Below, one piece after another: positions 35,541 through 44,739 of a stretch of DNA of 50,660 nt. The notes below the pieces were generated by a model that did no database searches, had not been told where the DNA came from, and saw only the letters and a list, made by a program, of their open reading frames with translations. Where the stretch lies: NCBI RefSeq assembly GCF_003026355.1, contig NZ_PYON01000026.1, positions 1 to 50,660 on the forward strand, written 5' to 3'. This DNA comes from Photobacterium kishitanii (lineage in GTDB: Bacteria > Pseudomonadota > Gammaproteobacteria > Enterobacterales > Vibrionaceae). The position numbers were made by a program, and so were the translations under genes. Position 1 is the stretch's first letter, and each line of letters starts with the position of its first letter.

Positions 35541-36158
35541 ATGCTTCTTTCTATCTTATACATTATCGGAATTACTGCTGAGGCGATGACTGGTGCGTTA
35601 GCGGCGGGTAAACGCCATATGGATTGGTTTGGGGTAATGGTAGTAGCAAGTGCAACCGCTATTGGTGGCGGTACAGTACGTGATATTTTATTAGGTCACT
35701 ATCCATTGGGTTGGGTGGCTCACCCACAATATTTAGTCATTACCTGTGTTGCAGGCTTACTTACCACCGTATTAGGTAAATGGGTAGTACGGTTCCATAA
35801 GATTTTTATCATTCTTGATGCGATTGGTTTGATTGTATTTAGTATTATTGGCTGCCAAGTCGCGATCACAATGGGGTTATCGCCAATTATTTGTGTGGTT
35901 GCTGCGGTAGTAACTGGTGTATTTGGTGGGTTGTTACGCGATATGATCACTCGCCGTAGACCAATGGTACTACATAAAGAACTTTATGCATCGGTGTCAT
36001 TTCTAGCAGGTATTATGTATCTCACTATGCTGCATTTTAATGTACCGGCTGATATTACTACACTGGTTACATTAACCGTTGGATTTAGCTTACGCATGGC
36101 TGCTGTGTTCTTTAGCTGGAGTTTACCGGTATTTAAGTTTGAAGAAGCAAAAGCTTAA
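35541..36158 (+). CDS. Trimeric intracellular cation channel-like membrane protein (UPF0126, YicG/YadS family)
   Basis: A 205-residue inner-membrane protein with seven predicted helices. The two internal repeats each carry a GG-x3-RD motif: 'AIGGGTVRDILLG' at about residues 40-52 and 'VFGGLLRDMITRRRP' at about 127-141. This is the TRIC/UPF0126 pattern. Bacterial TRIC proteins form potassium-permeable trimers; glycine transport has been proposed for YicG, but I would not assign a substrate. It is a single gene, convergent with aroC across a short repeat-containing gap. Confidence 0.9.
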   Translation: MLLSILYIIGITAEAMTGALAAGKRHMDWFGVMVVASATAIGGGTVRDILLGHYPLGWVAHPQYLVITCVAGLLTTVLGKWVVRFHKIFIILDAIGLIVFSIIGCQVAITMGLSPIICVVAAVVTGVFGGLLRDMITRRRPMVLHKELYASVSFLAGIMYLTMLHFNVPADITTLVTLTVGFSLRMAAVFFSWSLPVFKFEEAKA

Positions 36159-36207
36159 AAGCAGGGAAAGCAAGAACGAGGAAAGGCAGTAGCGAGTGAC
36201 GAGTTAT

Positions 36208-36280
36208 TAATACACTCGTAATCTCGAAACCTATTTCCTCGTTACTAATACACTCGTAATCTCGAAACCTATTTTCCTCG
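36208..36280. repeat. Two tandem 38-bp repeats between the YicG-type gene and aroC
   Basis: The unit starting TAATACACTCGTAATCTCG occurs at 36208 and again at 36246, with 'AAACCTATTTCCTCG' following each time. It shares 'CTCGTTAC' and 'CTCGAAAC' words with intergenic DNA near 41145-41180, 44690-44740 and 45950-45992. No gene is present. Confidence 0.75.
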
Positions 36281-36283
36281 CCT

Positions 36284-37369
36284 CTATATCTTCGGCGTTG
36301 TTGTTACCACATCGGCATTTTGAGCACGGTTACGTAGTAAGTGATCCATGAGAGTGATTGCTAACATCGCTTCTGCAATTGGCACGGCACGAATACCCAC
36401 ACACGGATCATGGCGGCCTTTAGTAATCACCTCTGCCGACTCACCTTGTTTAGTAATCGTTTCTCCAGGAACACTGATACTAGACGTCGGTTTTAAGGCA
36501 ATATGAGCAATGATATCTTGTCCTGATGAAATACCACCAAGAATGCCACCAGCATGATTCGTTTTAAAACCTTGTAATGTCATTGCATCACGGTGCTCAC
36601 TACCACGTTGCTCAACCACATCAAAACCATCACCGATCTCAACCCCTTTAACGGCATTGATGCTCATTAATGAATGGGCAATATCAGCATCTAGGCGATC
36701 AAACACGGGTTCACCTAAACCAACAGGTATATTCTGTGCAACGACGGTAATTTTAGCACCAATAGAATCGCCATCTTTTTTAAGATTACGGATCAACTCA
36801 TCAAATGCGTCAACTTTATCCACATCCGGACAGAAAAAGGCATTTTGTTCGATTTGTTGCCAATCAACCTTATCAATTTTAACCGCCCCCATTTGTGACA
36901 GATAAGCGCGTACTTCGATGCCATGTACTTGTTTTAGGTATTTCTTAGCAACAGCACCTGCAGCAACACGCATTGCCGTTTCACGTGCTGATGAACGGCC
37001 ACCACCACGATAATCACGTACCCCATACTTTTGATGGTAAGTGTAGTCAGCATGACCAGGACGGAATAAATCTTGAATATTAGAGTAGTCTTTTGAACGT
37101 TGATCGGTATTTTCTATCAACAATCCAATTGATGTACCTGTGGTTTGACCTTCAAACACACCTGATAGAATTTTAACTTCATCAGCTTCACGGCGTTGAG
37201 TGGTATATTTTGAGGTGCCAGGTCGACGACGATCAAGATCGTGTTGCATGTCAGCTTCTGTGAGTGCTAATCCTGGTGGGCAACCATCAATAATACACCC
37301 CAATGCGACTCCATGACTTTCGCCAAAAGTGGTGACACGAAACAATTGTCCTATAGTATTTCCAGCCAT
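36284..37369 (-). CDS. aroC: Chorismate synthase
   Basis: AroC forms chorismate from EPSP with reduced FMN, the last shikimate-pathway step. The 361-residue protein begins [20 protein letters not shown], the family signature with the active-site His. '[36 protein letters not shown]' (two adjoining conserved parts near residues 103-138) and '[18 protein letters not shown]' near the C-terminus are also conserved. I chose ATG 37369 by comparison with known AroC starts. It is transcribed away from the AT3 acyltransferase gene, 29 bp upstream. Confidence 0.98.
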   Translation of the reverse strand: MAGNTIGQLFRVTTFGESHGVALGCIIDGCPPGLALTEADMQHDLDRRRPGTSKYTTQRREADEVKILSGVFEGQTTGTSIGLLIENTDQRSKDYSNIQDLFRPGHADYTYHQKYGVRDYRGGGRSSARETAMRVAAGAVAKKYLKQVHGIEVRAYLSQMGAVKIDKVDWQQIEQNAFFCPDVDKVDAFDELIRNLKKDGDSIGAKITVVAQNIPVGLGEPVFDRLDADIAHSLMSINAVKGVEIGDGFDVVEQRGSEHRDAMTLQGFKTNHAGGILGGISSGQDIIAHIALKPTSSISVPGETITKQGESAEVITKGRHDPCVGIRAVPIAEAMLAITLMDHLLRNRAQNADVVTTTPKI

Positions 37370-37398
37370 CAATAACCCCCCTAATATAATAACAACAT

Positions 37399-38481
37399 TT
37401 AATTTACATTATTTTTAAATTTTTTACTAATATCTTTCCCTATTTTTATCATCGGTTTCTCTATATATAGATAAGTGATCGATGAAACAAAAATAACAAC
37501 CAAGAGTACTAGCGGCATCAAAAGCATATATTGGCTAAATGATAAAGTTGAACATAGCGAAGGAAATAATATTGTATATATTGTATATAAAACCAAACCA
37601 TGAATAAGATAAATACTATAACTAATATCACCCAAATATATAGCTATTTTATTTTTTAATAATCCGTTAAAATCAAAACCATAAGTGAACAATAAAAATA
37701 TTATGCCAATAATAAAACTTTGATAAAATCCAAAAGATGTTTTAAATAACAAAAATAACAAAAATAACAAAAATAAAGCCATACAAAATACATACTTATT
37801 ATTTACATTAATATTTGTTTTTTGTGTTTTTGATTCAATAAGGGCACATATAAAACCGAATGCAAAAAATGAGAACATAACACTGTTAAATGTCCACACC
37901 CAAATTTCAATAACAATAGGATTAATACTAAAATAAAAAATGGCAAATACCAAGATAACAAATAGAGGCTTTATCTTATTATAAATAACATATAACAATG
38001 GTAACATTATATAAAAAAACCATTCATATGATAACGTCCATGTGACACCAGCTAACATTAAGCTAGCATGGTTATTACCATTAATACTTGGGGTAACAAA
38101 CACCCCCCAGTCAAATAACTCTAATAATAAATTTTTAATTGGAACGTTTAAATTAAAACTCATCATGTAAAATGAATACAATATAACAATAAAGGTAACA
38201 AATAAATAAATAGGATAAATTCTAAACACTCTACCTATAAAGAAATCTAACCAATTATTTTTAGTCATAATCATTTTTTTTGTAAATAAGTACCCGGTAA
38301 TAATAAAGAAAAAACCAACACTCGCTTGTCCTAAATGATTATAAAAATCAGACTCAGGCCTAACCCATATTCCTTTTGTTTTCCAAACATATGTTATTAC
38401 ATAGTGATGAATAAATACGGATATAGCTAAAATAGCTCTCAACCCATCTATTGAACCATATCTACGACTATTTTCTTGCAT
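37399..38481 (-). CDS. Acyltransferase family 3 membrane protein (OafA/YrhL type)
   Basis: A 360-residue polytopic membrane protein with about ten helices. The N-terminus '[21 protein letters not shown]' has the R-x-x-D-G-L-R and His residues of the AT3 family, which O-acetylate (or otherwise acylate) surface polysaccharides, LPS and peptidoglycan. The C-terminus '[11 protein letters not shown]' also matches. It lacks a C-terminal SGNH domain. The DNA is far more A+T-rich than aroC and the PTS gene on either side, so it is probably a recent insertion. It might modify one of the two polysaccharides in this window; that link is only by proximity. Confidence 0.88.
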   Translation of the reverse strand: MQENSRRYGSIDGLRAILAISVFIHHYVITYVWKTKGIWVRPESDFYNHLGQASVGFFFIITGYLFTKKMIMTKNNWLDFFIGRVFRIYPIYLFVTFIVILYSFYMMSFNLNVPIKNLLLELFDWGVFVTPSINGNNHASLMLAGVTWTLSYEWFFYIMLPLLYVIYNKIKPLFVILVFAIFYFSINPIVIEIWVWTFNSVMFSFFAFGFICALIESKTQKTNINVNNKYVFCMALFLLFLLFLLFKTSFGFYQSFIIGIIFLLFTYGFDFNGLLKNKIAIYLGDISYSIYLIHGLVLYTIYTILFPSLCSTLSFSQYMLLMPLVLLVVIFVSSITYLYIEKPMIKIGKDISKKFKNNVN

Positions 38482-38521
38482 AAGATTAATACATAAAATA
38501 AAAAGTCATTCTAATACAATA

Positions 38522-38554
38522 CACAAAAAAAGCGACAGGCTTTCACCCATCGCT
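38522..38554 (-). terminator. Terminator after the PTS gene (identical twin at 41114)
   Basis: On the minus strand AGCGATGGG, a short loop 'TGAAAG' and CCTGTCGCT form a hairpin followed by TTTTTTT. The 33 bases here are identical to 41114-41146, which follows manA. Confidence 0.85.
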
Positions 38555-38587
38555 TTCTTATTCATCTCGGTACTCGAAATCTAGTCC

Positions 38588-40489
38588 CTATGCTACCGCT
38601 AACACTTTATCCGCTTTTGCTTTACGGAATTTCTTCAATGATACCGCAACCAGTGCCGTTACAACCATACCAGTAGCCATACACAGTAGTGCTAATAATG
38701 GTTTGTTCATTGCACCCAGTAATGCGACTACAGGGCCACCGTGAGCAACACTATTCGTAATACCGAATGAGAACGCCATTACCGCCGCAACCATACTGCC
38801 TAATACGTTAGCTGGAATAACAGAGATTGGGTCTTGTGCTGCAAACGGAATCGCACCTTCAGAGATACCGACTAAGCCCATCGCACCTGCAGCTTTACCC
38901 GCTTCAATTTCTGATTGCTCAAATATATTAAGTTTACGGCCAATCACAGTTGCTAGCCCCATACCCAATGGCGCTACAGGAATTGCACATGCCATTGCTC
39001 CCATAAATTGGGTTTGACCATTAGCAATCATGCCGACAGAGAACAAGAACGCCACTTTGTTAAATGGACCACCCATATCAAAGCCAGCCATACCACCCAG
39101 CACAATACCCAGTAGAATAACGTTACCAGTACTCATTTCAGTTAGGACGGTATTCATGGTATGCATTAGGCCAGCAATCGGCGCACCAATAATAAAGATG
39201 AACGCACCAGCAATGAATAATGTACCAGTGATCGGCGCAATAAGAATCGGCACTAATGGTTGTAATAATTTGTGGTAATTACGTGTTGCCACCCAACGCA
39301 CAAAGTAACCCACTAATAGACCCGCGATAATAGCACCAATAAAGCCAGTACCCGCATCAGCACCATAGAATGAACCGTTATTTGCAATCCAGCCACCAAT
39401 GAAACCTGGAGCTAATGCTGGACGATCACCAATGGCATACGCTATGTAACCCGCAAGTACTGGGATCATTAAGGTAAAGGCGACGACACCAACATCAAGC
39501 ACTTTTTGCCACATGCTGCCTGGTGGTATTTGCATTCCGGCATCCGTTGGCTGTCCACCAATCGCTAATGCCAATGCAATTAACAAACCACCTGTTACTA
39601 CAAACGGGATCATGTGTGATACACCGTTCATCAAGAAACGGTATAGATCTGAACGCGCTTTAGATACTTTGCTTTCGCCGTCTTCTAAGCCATCACCATT
39701 AGCATCAAACGGTTTCGCAACTAGCGCTTGTTGAATAACACCCTTACCGTCTTTTATCGGTGCTTTAACACCTGTTTTAATTAACTTTTTACCTGCAAAA
39801 CGTGCCATGTCGACTTGTTTGTCACAGCTAACCACAATGGCTTCAGCACGGGCAATTTCTTCGGCTGTCGGGGAGTTTTTAACCCCAATAGAACCATTGG
39901 TTTCAACTTTAATTTCATAGCCTAATTCAGCTGCTGCTTTTTCTAATGCTTCAGCAGCAAGATAGGTATGTGCTACACCAGCAGGACAACCAGTAACGCC
40001 AATTAATAAACCTTTATCTTGTGGTAATGTCGTTACGGCTTGTTTTTCAGCTAATAACAATGCTAATGCGTCAGCGGATGTTTTCGCTGATAAAAAGGCA
40101 TCGATAAAACCATCTTCAATTAACTTTGATGACAACTCCGCCAGCACTTCAATATGGTGATTATCGCCACCATCTGGAGAAGCAATCATAAAAAATAGTT
40201 TTGATGGCAAACCGTCTTCTGCACCGTATTCAATCCCGCCACGACTGACACCAATTGCTACTGCTGGTTTAATAACGGCGGCACTCTTAGCATGGGGTAA
40301 TGCCACACCATCTTCAAAACCAGTATTTCCTAGTTCTTCACGAGCTTTAACATCGATTAAAAATTGGGTTTTATCCGCAACGCGACCTTGTTGAACTAAA
40401 ATATCTGCCATTTCAGCAAACACTTCATCTTTGGTAGTTGCTTTGAGGTTGAGGTTAATCAACTGCTCATTGATGAGAGTGGTAATCAT
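38588..40489 (-). CDS. PTS transporter, fructose/mannose type, EIIABC fusion
   Basis: A 633-residue phosphotransferase transporter in the order EIIA-EIIB-EIIC. The EIIA active-site His is in 'GVALPHAKSA' at about residue 67. The EIIB Cys is in 'GVTGCPAGVAHTY' near residue 172. The EIIC part, from about residue 285, has eight or more membrane helices and the substrate motif 'GISEGAIPFAAQDP'. The fructose family is clear. Because manA (isomerase for mannose-6-phosphate) lies upstream in the same orientation and an AraC-type regulator is next to manA, mannose is the likely substrate, as I recall for the similar Vibrio cholerae cluster (VC1825-VC1827). It imports and phosphorylates the sugar in one step. 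It has its own 690-bp upstream gap. Confidence 0.92.
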   Translation of the reverse strand: MITTLINEQLINLNLKATTKDEVFAEMADILVQQGRVADKTQFLIDVKAREELGNTGFEDGVALPHAKSAAVIKPAVAIGVSRGGIEYGAEDGLPSKLFFMIASPDGGDNHHIEVLAELSSKLIEDGFIDAFLSAKTSADALALLLAEKQAVTTLPQDKGLLIGVTGCPAGVAHTYLAAEALEKAAAELGYEIKVETNGSIGVKNSPTAEEIARAEAIVVSCDKQVDMARFAGKKLIKTGVKAPIKDGKGVIQQALVAKPFDANGDGLEDGESKVSKARSDLYRFLMNGVSHMIPFVVTGGLLIALALAIGGQPTDAGMQIPPGSMWQKVLDVGVVAFTLMIPVLAGYIAYAIGDRPALAPGFIGGWIANNGSFYGADAGTGFIGAIIAGLLVGYFVRWVATRNYHKLLQPLVPILIAPITGTLFIAGAFIFIIGAPIAGLMHTMNTVLTEMSTGNVILLGIVLGGMAGFDMGGPFNKVAFLFSVGMIANGQTQFMGAMACAIPVAPLGMGLATVIGRKLNIFEQSEIEAGKAAGAMGLVGISEGAIPFAAQDPISVIPANVLGSMVAAVMAFSFGITNSVAHGGPVVALLGAMNKPLLALLCMATGMVVTALVAVSLKKFRKAKADKVLAVA

Positions 40490-40890
40490 GTTTTATCCCC
40501 GATGATTTATTTATGGACTCGATGACATCGCATCAGCCATCAGCATGGGAATATTGTCGGATTTTTCAGGTAGATAAAGTAGAGTATAAAAAAGGCTTTA
40601 ACTGGAAATTTGTAACATTGAATCATCAGTGTGAGCTATCGCTCATATTTCAAACCTGATATAAAACAAGTTGAAGACCAATTTAAATTGATATAAATCA
40701 AATACTTAAAATAGAGTCGCAGCATAAATAAATCATTTAATTTAACTGGATAATATTTTAATCACTGTCTAAATAAGGCTTTAACTTGGCAGATTATGGG
40801 GTTTTTTAGTGCGATAGATCACAGAAAGGAGCGGCGAGGTTTCGAGGAAGAGTAGTAGCAAGGGAAACGAGTGACACGATCTCTGGGTTT
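40490..40890. promoter_or_regulatory. Upstream region of the PTS gene with a TGAGC/GCTCA palindrome
   Basis: This gap contains the PTS promoter. A palindrome TGAGC-TATC-GCTCA lies at 40632-40645, about 145 bp before the start codon, and overlaps a CRP-like half-site TGTGA (40630-40634). It may be an operator, for instance for the AraC-type regulator or CRP, but this is a weak inference. No gene is visible. Confidence 0.35.
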
Positions 40891-40894
40891 GGCA

Positions 40895-41030
40895 TTTACT
40901 TAGCCCATTATCCGTGATCTACTCAATGCGTGATCGAGCTTCAAAGACACCAGAGAATAAAGTGACTCTACAACGTGTGGATAATAGATTCCCTATCGCC
41001 CTCGCGGGCATTCACTGTAGGGAATGACGG
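40895..41030. repeat. Diverged copy of the 146-bp dispersed repeat
   Basis: The middle part ('GATCTACTCA', 'AAAGACACCAGAGAATAAAG', 'CTCTACAACGTGTGGATA') and the 3' end 'TGTAGGGAATGACGG' align with the array at 16125-16772. The 5' terminus is eroded. A second 'CTACAACGTGTGGATAAT' fragment is at about 41092. Confidence 0.7.
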
Positions 41031-41113
41031 GGTTAGGCCTGAGCATTAAGAATGCCAGTGGGAATAAACTAAAACTCGACAACACAATAATTCTACAACG
41101 TGTGGATAATTCC

Positions 41114-41146
41114 CACAAAAAAAGCGACAGGCTTTCACCCATCGCT
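41114..41146 (-). terminator. Terminator after manA (identical twin at 38522)
   Basis: The same 33 bases as at 38522-38554: on the minus strand AGCGATGGG and CCTGTCGCT arms, then seven T. It lies 35 bp after the manA stop. Confidence 0.85.
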
Positions 41147-41181
41147 CAATCTCGTAATCTTTAAAACTCGAAACTCGTTAC

Positions 41182-42381
41182 TTAGTTATACGCACGCGCA
41201 AACATACCATCACAATGGGCTGAGTATGCTTTCGCGTATGCTGGAATAAACACTGACTGACCTTTTTCAAGCGTCAATGTTTCACCGTTATGGTGGGTCA
41301 CAGTCAATGGCGCATCAATAGCAAACAAGATTTCGGCACTAGTGTTTTGTAAAGCAATATCATGAACTTGCTTATAAACACTGAATTTAAAGTCAGGCAC
41401 TGGCACATGATAATGTAAACCGCCTTCTGCTACTGTCGGTGCCAATAATAGCTTATCGACCGCCATGCTAGTAAATTCTGTATTCGCCACCAGCTCAGGA
41501 ACGTCCATAAATTTCGGTGTAAGGCCTGCGCGCAACACATTATCAGAGTTAGCCATGATTTCTAGGCCTGTGCCTTTAATGTAAGCATGTGGCGTACACG
41601 CACTTAAAAACATCGCTTCACCGGGCTGTAATGTCAGAACATTTAACATCAATGGTGCAAACAGACCAATATCACCAGGGTATTGCTCAGCTAGTTCTAA
41701 CAATAACGCAAATAATGGCTGCTCTTGATTTACCTTACAGAAAGCTAATAGTGCATTAACTGCCGCGTCTTTGTGTTCACCTTCCAGTGATAGCATCGCT
41801 TCAAAGAAAGCACCTAAACCCGCTTCAGTTTGATTCGCCGCCAGTTGCGCAACAAGATCGCTAATTACCTCAATATTTAAGGTTTGGAACAATGTCACGA
41901 TCTCTGTAATTTGACGAAAACCATTCATTGCTTGATAAGGCGTTAACGCAAACACAAGTTCTGGTTTATGGTTAGGATCTTTATAATTACGGTTAGCCGC
42001 ATTACGCGCAATACCGATTTTTTCTTCCTTTGCATAACCGATCTCAGCTTGATGCTTACTGGGATGAACTTGAACTGATAATGCTTTCTCTGCCGCTAAC
42101 ACTTTAAACAAATAAGGTAATTCAGCAAATTTAGCTTGGGTTTCTGCGCCAATAATTGCATCTGGATCTGTGGCAATAAAATCGGCTAAGCGAACAGTTT
42201 CACCATTAACAATAATTGTTGAGCAGCCATTAGCATGTGCACCCATCCACATTTCTGCTTGCGGTTTTTGCTGTGGATTTGGAATAGCAAACAGATGTTC
42301 AATTGATGTTACACTGCCCCAAGCATAATCTTGGATCACGTTACCCATCTTATAAAAGACAGCACGGGTAGAGTCAGTCAT
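41182..42381 (-). CDS. manA: Mannose-6-phosphate isomerase, class I
   Basis: ManA interconverts mannose-6-phosphate and fructose-6-phosphate. The 399-residue zinc enzyme has the type I PMI motifs: 'IQDYAWGSVTSIEHLF' near the start, 'AEMWMGAHANG', 'LSVQVHPSKHQAE' with zinc-binding Gln and His, 'KPELVFALTPYQAMNGFR' and 'HAYIKGTGLEIMANSDNVLR' near the C-terminus with the last zinc ligand His and the catalytic Arg. It is the likely partner of the PTS transporter at 38588-40489, feeding imported mannose into glycolysis, and is divergent from the AraC-type regulator across 164 bp. Its terminator is the twin of the one after the PTS gene. Confidence 0.96.
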   Translation of the reverse strand: MTDSTRAVFYKMGNVIQDYAWGSVTSIEHLFAIPNPQQKPQAEMWMGAHANGCSTIIVNGETVRLADFIATDPDAIIGAETQAKFAELPYLFKVLAAEKALSVQVHPSKHQAEIGYAKEEKIGIARNAANRNYKDPNHKPELVFALTPYQAMNGFRQITEIVTLFQTLNIEVISDLVAQLAANQTEAGLGAFFEAMLSLEGEHKDAAVNALLAFCKVNQEQPLFALLLELAEQYPGDIGLFAPLMLNVLTLQPGEAMFLSACTPHAYIKGTGLEIMANSDNVLRAGLTPKFMDVPELVANTEFTSMAVDKLLLAPTVAEGGLHYHVPVPDFKFSVYKQVHDIALQNTSAEILFAIDAPLTVTHHNGETLTLEKGQSVFIPAYAKAYSAHCDGMFARAYN

Positions 42382-42545
42382 TTTCAGGTCCTATTGTTAT
42401 TATTGCTCAAAATGTTGATGGCATTGCATTAACCATTATGATTAACGTTATGCGCTAACTGACCGCACTATAGCAAAACTTAAACTGTTTATTCAGCACA
42501 AACTAACAATCCTGCTACTGCCACTGCAAATATAAAGTGAATACT

Positions 42546-43391
42546 ATGGACAATGTTTTCTTTAATTTAATCGACTCAATCTTAACGGAACGAGAAAGCT
42601 TTAATCGAATTTGGTTTGCAGGCGGTAAAACTCAACCACCGCAATTTAGCTATCAAGTCAACTTTCCACGGCTAGAACTGGTGCTTAAAGGTGAATATGT
42701 TAACCAACTTGATGATGGTGATAATGGCATTTGCCAAATTAGTTTAATGGCTGGCGATGCTATCTATATTCCCCCCAACAGTTGGAACCAACCGAGTTGG
42801 AATACTGAATGTTCAGTACTGAGTTTATTATTTGGTAAGCGTCAATTAGGCTTTAGTTTGGTCAGTAAAACCAAAGATAGCCCTAAGTTTTATGATGTCC
42901 AAAAGCATTCTATTCAAGCATGGACCGGACATGCGATTGATCCGATCTTAACCGCTCTCAACATGCTAGCTACCGAACCTCAACAACAGCCGATGGATGA
43001 ACATTTACTGCAAGCATTGCTAAGCTACACCCGTAACATGCTGCATGTACCGCTGCATCAATCAAAAAACCGTACTGAAGATCTCTATCAAGGAATTTGT
43101 ATTTATATCCAAGAGAATTTTCACCGTGCAATTAGTCGCGATACCATTGCTAATCGATTCAATATTACGCCTAACCATCTATCACGCTTATTTCGTCAGC
43201 AAGGACACATGCGGCTAGCTGACTATATTTGCTGGGTTCGCATTGAGCGCGCCAAATTTATGTTACGTCAATATCCATTTCGATTAACTGAAGTTGCCAG
43301 TCGCTGCGGCTTTATCGATGTAAATTATTTTTGTCGCGTATTTAAAAATAAAACCGGTCGAACGCCATCAGAATATAGAGCGGTAGCATAA
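42546..43391 (+). CDS. AraC-family transcriptional regulator
   Basis: A 281-residue regulator with an N-terminal cupin-like sensing part ('SLMAGDAIYIPPNSWNQPSW' near residue 75) and a C-terminal AraC DNA-binding domain. The domain begins at about residue 185 ('IYIQENFHRAISRDTIANRF', first helix-turn-helix) and ends with 'SRCGFIDVNYFCRVFKNKTG' and 'TPSEYR', the second helix-turn-helix signature. It is divergent from manA and probably activates manA and the PTS gene in response to mannose. I used ATG 42546; a GTG three codons upstream (42537) is possible. It converges on the EIIA gene with 4 bp between stops. Confidence 0.92.
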   Translation: MDNVFFNLIDSILTERESFNRIWFAGGKTQPPQFSYQVNFPRLELVLKGEYVNQLDDGDNGICQISLMAGDAIYIPPNSWNQPSWNTECSVLSLLFGKRQLGFSLVSKTKDSPKFYDVQKHSIQAWTGHAIDPILTALNMLATEPQQQPMDEHLLQALLSYTRNMLHVPLHQSKNRTEDLYQGICIYIQENFHRAISRDTIANRFNITPNHLSRLFRQQGHMRLADYICWVRIERAKFMLRQYPFRLTEVASRCGFIDVNYFCRVFKNKTGRTPSEYRAVA

Positions 43392-43395
43392 GCCA

Positions 43396-44160
43396 CTATC
43401 TCAACGCTTCAATCACTAATGCTTTAAGTTCTTGTGGCTGTTGAGCGAATTTTAACGCTGCGCAATAATCATCATTTAATAAACATTTTGAAAACTGCGC
43501 AAATGCCATGATCACTGCTTTAGGTGGTGGTTTAGGTAATATCATCGCAATAGCTCGAGTGATATTGCCTCGAGATGAGCCCCAATCAATAGACTGGTGA
43601 TGGCACACAATCGCTATTGCAGGCGTGGCTATCATCTCATGCATAATATGAGGCAGTGCGATACTCGGTCCCATAACCGTTGCAGAAATAGTTTCTCGAG
43701 CTAATAACGCTTGCCGTAATGCGGGTTGTTGTTCTGAAGAAATAACGTGTTGCGCCACCAACATTTGGCTTAATTGGGCAATCGTATCAGCTTTATCACT
43801 ACAATGACTGGCGCGACAATCGTCATAACTAATGCTGGTTAATGGGAAACTGATCTTAAAGGGTAATGAAGGCGACAATTGTGATAGTGATAACGCATAT
43901 TGGCCAATAAAGTCAGTTAACACTAAGTTAGCTAATTCAGCATCATTGCCTTTGATAATTAACTGGCATAAAGCGTACGGTTTATTGGCTAATGACAACA
44001 TTTTTAAGGGCTGTGATATTGGAGCGCGAGTAAGCTGACTAACATTAAATAACTCAACCTTTGATTGAAAGTAAGTGGTTAACTTTTTGAGTTGATTAAG
44101 TTGATAAGAAGGTAGCCCTGCTTCACCACAATAGAATGTGATCCGTCTTTCTAACATCAT
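43396..44160 (-). CDS. PTS EIIA protein with degenerate HPr-like N-terminal domain
   Basis: The 254-residue soluble protein has a C-terminal EIIA domain of the fructose/nitrogen type (about residues 122-254), with the phosphorylatable His171 in 'SIALPHIMHEM'. The first 90 residues look like an HPr fold: 'GEAGLPSYQLNQLKKL' sits where HPr has 'GLHTRPA', and 'ISQPLKMLSL' and 'LIIKGNDAELANLV' match the later strands. The HPr active-site His is replaced by Pro17, so this domain should not carry phosphate. It may dock to EI or another partner, or have a regulatory role. It follows the stand-alone EIIB gene by 33 bp. No EIIC is adjacent. Similar genes occur in the corresponding Vibrio region, as I recall. 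Confidence 0.8.
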   Translation of the reverse strand: MMLERRITFYCGEAGLPSYQLNQLKKLTTYFQSKVELFNVSQLTRAPISQPLKMLSLANKPYALCQLIIKGNDAELANLVLTDFIGQYALSLSQLSPSLPFKISFPLTSISYDDCRASHCSDKADTIAQLSQMLVAQHVISSEQQPALRQALLARETISATVMGPSIALPHIMHEMIATPAIAIVCHHQSIDWGSSRGNITRAIAMILPKPPPKAVIMAFAQFSKCLLNDDYCAALKFAQQPQELKALVIEALR

Positions 44161-44193
44161 TATTCCTTTAGTAGAGCTGTGACGTAATCACAA

Positions 44194-44502
44194 TTATTGA
44201 CACAATTGCTGACAACGTTCAATTACCGCTATTGCATCAACTAATACTTCCTCAATCGTCACACAATGAATACGGCTACCAGTAAAGCGAGCCCGTTGTT
44301 CAACTTCAATATCAGAGGCAATTAATACAATATCTGCGTTGGCAATATCTTTAGCCGTGAGAAAATTCTCGATGCCCATAGCACCTTGGGTTTCCACTTG
44401 GATCTTTATCCCCATTTGATGCGCGGTTTTATTAAGAACATCCGCAGCCATATAGGTGTGTGCTATACCCGTTGGGCAGGCTGTTACCGCGACAATTTTC
44501 AT
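44194..44502 (-). CDS. PTS EIIB component, fructose family, stand-alone
   Basis: A 102-residue cytoplasmic EIIB domain. Cys9 in 'AVTACPTGIAHTY' is the phosphorylated residue; 'IKIQVETQGAMGIENFLTAK' matches the conserved middle part ('VETNGSIGVKNSPT' in the EIIABC at 38588-40489). It is encoded just upstream of the EIIA gene and likely cotranscribed. As no EIIC is present, it could take phosphate from the EIIA at 43396-44160 and pass it to the permease of the neighbouring PTS, or act in regulation. Confidence 0.9.
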   Translation of the reverse strand: MKIVAVTACPTGIAHTYMAADVLNKTAHQMGIKIQVETQGAMGIENFLTAKDIANADIVLIASDIEVEQRARFTGSRIHCVTIEEVLVDAIAVIERCQQLCQ

Positions 44503-44607
44503 TTTTAATCCTTAAATAAATAGTAACGAAGGGTGAGGGAAAAAAGGGATGAGGTTTCGGGGGGAGAGGAAAGAGTAGTAACGAGTAGCGAAAAAATAAG
44601 GTTCAAA

Positions 44608-44656
44608 AAAACGAGGAAAGTTAAGCAGCTTTTATTGCCTTCACTTTTCCTCGTTT
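44608..44656 (-). terminator. Terminator of rluF
   Basis: On the minus strand AAACGAGGAAAA and TTTCCTCGTTTT form a 10- to 11-bp stem with a long inner loop of about 25 nt, followed by further T. It lies about 85 bp after the rluF stop. The surrounding 44521-44740 region is low-complexity with 'GAGTAGCGA' and 'CTCGAAAC' repeat words. Confidence 0.65.
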
Positions 44657-44739
44657 CTATTTTATCTCACTCCTCGAGATCTAAGCTCTTCCCTGCTCTT
44701 CCTCAAGACTCGAAACTTCGAACCTCAAGATCTACGCTC

